A stretch of 35,351 nucleotides of DNA from JACQXM01 sp964569425 (GTDB lineage: Bacteria; Planctomycetota; Phycisphaerae; UBA1845), in NCBI GenBank assembly GCA_964569425.1, contig CAZMVD010000032.1:1-35351 (forward strand), given 5' to 3'. Of the stretch, positions 31,318 through 35,351 are shown piece by piece. Position numbers and translations under genes: made by a program. Position 1 is the first letter of the stretch; every line of letters starts with the position of its first letter. Below the pieces are notes generated by a model that had not been told where the DNA came from, did not search any database, and saw only the letters and a list, made by a program, of their open reading frames with translations.

Positions 31318-32211
31318 TCAGCCGCGAGTCGAACCCAACCGAACGGCGTCAACGACTTCGTCGCCGGCTTGCGGAGTAAACGCTGAGCCAATGGGGCGCC
31401 CCGCGGACTGATTGGGGTCAACCATGTCGACGCGGAGGTCGCCAACATACCGGTCGCCGCGATGGACGACAAAGACCATGCCTTTTTGCACACCATCTGC
31501 TCCGCCGACACTGATGGTGACGATATTACCGGACACATCGATGATCTTGCCGCGAATAGGTGAAACCGCGACGGGCGACACGGCAGTGACTGCCTCCATC
31601 GCCACGGACGACGGCGGTTCGAGGGTTGCACCACTGGACATGCGCCGCGAGGCGTCAGCGAGCTTCTGGTTTTCGTCGCGGAGAATGTTGATTTGTTGCT
31701 CGAACTGGCGCTTTTGCTCCAGCATGACCGCAATACGGGCGGTCTGCTCATTCACGCGATCGTTCAGGTCGACGTTTCGGCGTTCAAGATCAATGTTGCG
31801 GCGTTCCAATTCGTCGCGCTGGCTGCGGTATTCAGCCCGGGCCTGTTCGGCCGTTTCAAGCTGGGCCAACAGGCCGCGGTTGACCGCTTCTGCGCTGCTC
31901 TTTTCCGAGGCAACGCGGGCCAGTTCGGCCTGTACCTGGCTGACCTGCTTGCCGCTTTCCTGGACCTTGAGCTCCAGGTTCCCGATGGTGGCAAGGTGGG
32001 CGCGAATGGTCTCGCCGGCGGCGGCGAGTTCGGCGGAGCTGGCGGCGATCATGTTGCGCAGGTTGGTATCCGCGATCTGGGCATGCTCCTGATACTTCAA
32101 GGCGGTATCACGCCAGTTCGTCGTCTGCGCGACGAACGAAACCGTCATGACGGTGAACGCGATCGTGAAAATCACCAGTAGAACGGCGAAGACCTTGGTC
32201 AGCGTGCTCAA
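31318..32211 (-). CDS. Membrane-anchored coiled-coil protein, 297 aa
   Basis: One membrane helix (residues 5-28) is followed by a long coiled coil (about 55-190) with heptads such as QRDELERRNIDLERRNVDLN and NILRDENQKL. A C-terminal beta domain (about 215-290; GKIIDVSGNIVTISVGGADG, KGMVFVVHRGDRYVGDL) resembles the FlgT C-terminal or MreC-like beta fold. Both the topology (helix, coiled coil, beta domain) and the placement upstream of mreB recall MreC, but no specific MreC motif was recognised, so the analogy is inference. It is the first gene of the minus-strand unit leading to mreB. Confidence 0.78.
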   Translation of the reverse strand: MSTLTKVFAVLLVIFTIAFTVMTVSFVAQTTNWRDTALKYQEHAQIADTNLRNMIAASSAELAAAGETIRAHLATIGNLELKVQESGKQVSQVQAELARVASEKSSAEAVNRGLLAQLETAEQARAEYRSQRDELERRNIDLERRNVDLNDRVNEQTARIAVMLEQKRQFEQQINILRDENQKLADASRRMSSGATLEPPSSVAMEAVTAVSPVAVSPIRGKIIDVSGNIVTISVGGADGVQKGMVFVVHRGDRYVGDLRVDMVDPNQSAGRPIGSAFTPQAGDEVVDAVRLGSTRG

Positions 32212-32581
32212 CGCTTGTCTCCTTAGCCATCAGGGTAACAGTTATCGCCCACCCCCACCCGGCGGACGCGGAATCCGCATCCTACCGCCCCAATCGTTCA
32301 CGTCCAGTGTCCGCCGATTATAACCATCCGCGGTCGAGTGCAAGAGTGATCCCCCTGCCCGGATCAGTACGAGGCGGCGACTGACACTTCCCTTCCGCCT
32401 GGGGTGCGGGTACAAGCGCCGCGAAATCAGAAACAGGCCGCCTGCAGCAATCCGGGCGGGGAATGCCCAGACCGCTCATCGAGGCATGAAAAGGCGGCGG
32501 AGCGAAATCTCGCTAGGGCATTCCGGCGGCTGAGTAGGGACATCGGCGCGACCCAAGAGACGCGGCGATTAGATACCAACC
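32212..32581. other. Divergent intergenic region
   Basis: This is 370 bases between the coiled-coil protein gene (minus) and the M48 protease gene (plus). Besides the minus-strand promoter candidate nothing recognisable is present; open frames here lack protein-like composition. Confidence 0.5.
32318..32345 (-). promoter_or_regulatory. Promoter candidate upstream of the coiled-coil/mreB unit
   Basis: On the minus strand a perfect TATAAT (32323-32318) is preceded by TTGCAC with a 15-16 bp spacer. It lies about 105 bases upstream of the ATG at 32211. Confidence 0.45.
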
Positions 32582-34123
32582 ATGCATGTGCTGACCATAC
32601 TGGCGTTCGCGGTTCTTTTTTGGGAGGCGGAGGATCCCGGCCGTTGGGTTGTTGTCGGCGCGGGCGACTGGGCGGTCACACTCGGCGTGAGTCTGGGGAC
32701 ACCGCTGCTGGTGGCGGTCGCAGCGATTGGCGCCGCGCGGCGTGGTCGGTACCTGTTGCGGCGGCATCCGGAGGCAGCGCATGTGGGGCAACTTTTCCAT
32801 CACCGCACCACGTTTCTACTGCGGGTTGCGGTCCTGGGGGGCTTCACAGCGGCCGTGTTTCTGACCCATTGGCCCCAATGGTTTCGTTTGGGCCGTAGCA
32901 TTCCCGCGCTGCAGATCGCAGGTGATCTGATCGTGCTTGTCCCATTCCTGGCTGGTCAGATTGCGGTCTGGTGGGCTGCGTTTTCCTTTGAAAGTGCCCT
33001 GCACGCGGAGCCGGCTCCTTCAACCTTCGGCGTCGCCGCGACCTCGGAGCGGGGATGGAATCTGCGGCGCTACTTTGACTTTCAGCTTCGGCACCATCTG
33101 TTGGTTGTGGCGGTCCCGCTGGTGCTTATTCTGTTTTTTGCCAATGTGATTCGCGGCTACGAAGAAGAACTGAGCGAGTCGACGGGGTGGATCTGGACGG
33201 CGGACGCCTTGCTGGGGCTGGTAGCGGGGTGTGTGTTCCTGCTGGCTCCGATGCTGCTGCGGCACATCTGGCGGACGCAACCGCTGGAACCGGGGCCGCT
33301 GCGGAGCCAACTTCAGGAGCTGTGCCAACGGATTGGATTGCGCTGTCGCGATATCCTGGTCTGGAACAGCGATGGAATGATGATCAATGCCGCGGTCATG
33401 GGGTTGGCACCTCGGGTTCGGTACGTGATGCTGTCCGATGCGTTGCTGGATACGATGAATACGCAGCAGATCGAGGCAGTGTTCGGGCACGAGGCGGGTC
33501 ATGTTCGCCACCGGCACATTCAGTACTTTCTGTTGTTCGCCTTTGTGGGGTGGCTGGTGGTGGCCGGGTTGATGGAGTTACTGGCCCGTGGAGCCGGTGT
33601 CGGGAATTCGGCAAGCGGTACCAGCTCGCTGCTGATTCCAGCAGCAGGAGTGGGGGCGTCGGTGCTGGTGTGGGGGGTAGGATTCGGATGGCTCTCGCGC
33701 AAGTTCGAGCGCCAGGCGGACATGTTCGGCGCCCAGTGCGCCATGCCGGACGCGGGCGCGTGCACGATGCCGTGCAGCGTGCACCTTGATCGATCGGGTA
33801 CGGCGGACGATCGCGTTTCGATTGCGCAAGACCGGGTGTGCATGACCGGAGCGTCTGTTTTTGCCTCGGCGCTGGACCGGGTGGCGGTGCTCAACGGGAT
33901 TCCTCATGAGGAGCGAAGCTGGCGCCATTCTTCGATCGGGAGCCGGATTCGATTCCTGATGGCGATGGCAGCAGACCCAGGGTTGGCAGGCCGATTCAGC
34001 CGCGGCGTGCGGCGGACCAAACGGGCCTTGGCTTTTGCGGCGGTGCTCGGCGCAGCGCTGGCCGGCTATTACGGAATCTGGGTCGCTCAGGGAAACGGTC
34101 TGGTGATGGCGGCCGGCCCATGA
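32582..34123 (+). CDS. M48-family membrane zinc metalloprotease, 513 aa
   Basis: This is a Ste24/HtpX-type peptidase. Five or more membrane helices surround the catalytic domain. The zinc motif HEAGH is at residues 303-307 and the third ligand glutamate in KFERQAD at E376. The segment INAAVMGLAPRVRYVMLSDALLD (shown as MMINAAVMG and VMLSDALLD) is the usual strand before HEAGH. An insertion rich in Cys and Asp (about 383-425, AQCAMPDAGACTMPCSVHLD) follows the third ligand. ATG 32582 has no good Shine-Dalgarno sequence. The stop is a few bases before the folD region, so co-transcription is possible. Substrates are unknown. Confidence 0.87.
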   Translation: MHVLTILAFAVLFWEAEDPGRWVVVGAGDWAVTLGVSLGTPLLVAVAAIGAARRGRYLLRRHPEAAHVGQLFHHRTTFLLRVAVLGGFTAAVFLTHWPQWFRLGRSIPALQIAGDLIVLVPFLAGQIAVWWAAFSFESALHAEPAPSTFGVAATSERGWNLRRYFDFQLRHHLLVVAVPLVLILFFANVIRGYEEELSESTGWIWTADALLGLVAGCVFLLAPMLLRHIWRTQPLEPGPLRSQLQELCQRIGLRCRDILVWNSDGMMINAAVMGLAPRVRYVMLSDALLDTMNTQQIEAVFGHEAGHVRHRHIQYFLLFAFVGWLVVAGLMELLARGAGVGNSASGTSSLLIPAAGVGASVLVWGVGFGWLSRKFERQADMFGAQCAMPDAGACTMPCSVHLDRSGTADDRVSIAQDRVCMTGASVFASALDRVAVLNGIPHEERSWRHSSIGSRIRFLMAMAADPGLAGRFSRGVRRTKRALAFAAVLGAALAGYYGIWVAQGNGLVMAAGP

Positions 34124-34184
34124 CGGCTTGACGACCAGGGCCGCGCCACCGCGCGGCATGTATATTAGGCGTTGGGTAACCGGA

Positions 34185-35069
34185 ATGACGGCAAAGGTGA
34201 TAGACGGTCGGGCGCTGGGCGAGCGCATCAAGCAGGAAACGGTGCGACAGGTGCGCGCCCTCGGGGAAATGGGCGTGCGGGTCAGCCTCGATGCGGTCAT
34301 GGTGGGCGACCCCGCGGCGGGAGAAATCTATGCCCGGTCGCAGCGCAATCGCTGCCAGGAGGTTGGCATTGAATACCGCCTGCATACCCTGTCGGCCAGT
34401 GCCCGGGAAGCGGATGTACGCGCGATGATTCGCGATCTCAATGACGATCGTGCCGTCACCGGCATTCTCTTGAATCTTCCCCTGCCCGCGGGGCTGGATA
34501 CGCCCGCGGTGCAATACTCCATCGACCCCTATAAGGACGTGGAGGGGGTGAACCCCGCGAACATCGGCCTGTTGTTTTACGATGCGCCGATCATCGCGCC
34601 GTGCACAGCCTTGGCGGTCATGGAGGTATTGACGGAGGCGGGGATCGACCCGCGCGGGCTGGACGCGGTGGTGGTGGGGCAGGGAGCCATTGCGGGGCGT
34701 CCGATTTCCCTTTTTTTGCTCCAGCGCATGGCGACGGTAACCTGTTGCCATATTGCCACGCAGGACTTGCATCGGCACACGCGGCAGGCCGACGTGCTGG
34801 TGGTCGCCGTGGGCAAGGCGGGACTGATCGGTGGAGAACACATCAAGCCGGGAAGCGTTGTGATTGACGTGGGAATCAACTCGGTGCGCAAGGCCGATGG
34901 CACGCGGCAGGTGGTGGGGGACGTGGTCTTTGACGAGGTCTGCGCACGGGCGTCTGTGGTCACGCCCGTTCCGGGAGGCGTGGGGCCCGTCACGGTGGCG
35001 ATACTGCTGCGGAGCGCTGCGGAGGCGGCCCGCAAGCAACAGGTGACGCCGCGGCGCATCGAAGGCTGA
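34185..35069 (+). CDS. folD: FolD-family methylene-THF dehydrogenase/cyclohydrolase homologue, 294 aa
   Basis: The fold is clearly FolD: IDGRALGERIKQE at the start, PLPAGLDTPAV, PCTALAVMEVL, the nucleotide-binding VVVGQGAIAGRP, VIDVGIN, GDVVFDEV and TPVPGGVGPVTVA. However, classical catalytic residues differ. The YxxxK motif reads YARSQ (Lys to Gln), VQLPLP reads LNLPLP (Gln to Asn) and KDVDG reads KDVEG (Asp to Glu). The canonical bifunctional enzyme oxidises methylene-THF and hydrolyses methenyl-THF; here at least the cyclohydrolase step may be lost or altered. ATG 34185 starts the homology; earlier in-frame starts (34158 ATG, 34128 TTG) add non-homologous residues. TATATT at 34161-34166 lies just upstream. 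Confidence 0.88.
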   Translation: MTAKVIDGRALGERIKQETVRQVRALGEMGVRVSLDAVMVGDPAAGEIYARSQRNRCQEVGIEYRLHTLSASAREADVRAMIRDLNDDRAVTGILLNLPLPAGLDTPAVQYSIDPYKDVEGVNPANIGLLFYDAPIIAPCTALAVMEVLTEAGIDPRGLDAVVVGQGAIAGRPISLFLLQRMATVTCCHIATQDLHRHTRQADVLVVAVGKAGLIGGEHIKPGSVVIDVGINSVRKADGTRQVVGDVVFDEVCARASVVTPVPGGVGPVTVAILLRSAAEAARKQQVTPRRIEG

Positions 35070-35112
35070 ACAGACAGATTCGTTGACCGTACCGATCTCC
35101 GGTCGTAGTGTC

Positions 35113-35121
35113 TGGTATAAG
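35113..35121 (+). promoter_or_regulatory. Extended -10 element before the last gene
   Basis: TGG-TATAAG matches the extended -10 form TGnTATAAT with one mismatch, about 43 bases before the ATG at 35164. A TTGACC at 35083-35088 is too far upstream (27 bp) to pair with it. Confidence 0.4.
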
Positions 35122-35163
35122 TACTTGGACTGCCCCGAGGATGACTTCGCGGAGCGGCTGAAA

Positions 35164-35351
35164 ATGTACGAGGCGCGCATAGTCTGGCTGTGGATCGTCG
35201 CCGCGGGAGTGGGTCAGGTGAGCGCTGCGGGCGCTATGCAGGTTGCACCTTCGGCCCCGCCCGGAAACGTTGGCGAAGCGGACAGCGAACTGGCGAGTCT
35301 GCTCGCCTTGGTTCCATCAGACTCAGCGGCGGTATTGGTCGCGCCGCGAAT
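35164..35351 (+). CDS. N-terminus of an exported protein (cut by window end)
   Basis: ATG 35164 is preceded by GGAG at 35151-35154 and opens MYEARIVWLWIVAAGVGQ followed by SAAGAMQVAPSAPPG, a signal peptide with a likely cleavage site after an Ala. The next residues (LASLLALVPSDSAAVLV) may begin a domain, but 62 codons are too few to assign a family. Confidence 0.6.
   Translation, partial: MYEARIVWLWIVAAGVGQVSAAGAMQVAPSAPPGNVGEADSELASLLALVPSDSAAVLVAPR

Noticed and set aside
29509..31386. A 625-codon plus-strand open frame opposite mreB
   Set aside because: Its length comes from the codon bias of mreB on the other strand; the translation has no recognisable domain.
32404..32898. A 164-codon plus-strand frame at the start of the M48 protease gene
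   Set aside because: It overlaps the protease gene in another phase and has an Arg/Gly-rich, motif-free translation.

Overview
The window looks like a chromosomal stretch of a GC-rich planctomycete (Planctomycetota, possibly a Phycisphaerae-type lineage). This is inferred from the dockerin-like protein end at the left edge, the large Ser/Thr kinase with C-terminal TPRs, the DUF1573 protein, the MreB-linked coiled-coil gene and the heptamer-repeat DNA in the first kilobase. No rRNA, tRNA, CRISPR array, insertion sequence or phage gene was seen, so most of it reads as ordinary chromosome.

Left part (1-6.5 kb): the 3' end of a dockerin-type gene, a repeat-rich gene-poor stretch, a small lipoprotein, a GarR/MmsB-type dehydrogenase, a candidate small antisense-strand transcript, a gamma-carbonic-anhydrase-like protein, a membrane Ser/Thr kinase and the ribosome-rescue hydrolase ArfB. 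Next comes a minus-strand arsenic operon (6.5-11.2 kb): arsR, ArsP-like permease, small thioredoxin, ArsF-like, ArsG-like, ACR3 pump. Its arsR carries an in-frame TAG. Further minus-strand genes follow: a membrane-anchored unknown protein and a secreted Cys-rich DUF1573 protein. The latter is split by an in-frame TGA exactly where the family has a conserved Cys, with a SECIS-like hairpin just downstream.

Middle (14.4-19.3 kb): a UDP-sugar dehydrogenase and a divergent DegT-family aminotransferase, likely for an aminosugar of surface polysaccharide, then a PDZ protein and HemW. From 19.3 to 27.8 kb lies an aryl-polyene/flexirubin-like lipid locus. A tightly overlapping minus-strand operon encodes ACP, FabZ-like dehydratase, LolA-like protein, LpxL-type acyltransferase and a ketosynthase fused to a chain-length-factor-like domain. 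A divergent plus-strand operon encodes an ABC-2 permease, a GT2-DUF2062 glycosyltransferase and a polysaccharide deacetylase.

Right part (27.9-35.3 kb): a PilZ protein, an HU-like DNA-binding protein, a lipoprotein, MreB with an upstream 50-residue membrane protein and a coiled-coil membrane protein (a possible cell-shape unit), an M48 metalloprotease, a FolD homologue with all three classical catalytic residues substituted, and the start of a secreted protein. The strongest leads are the TGA-containing DUF1573 gene, the fused KS-CLF locus, the atypical FolD and the small transcript near 2.2-2.4 kb.
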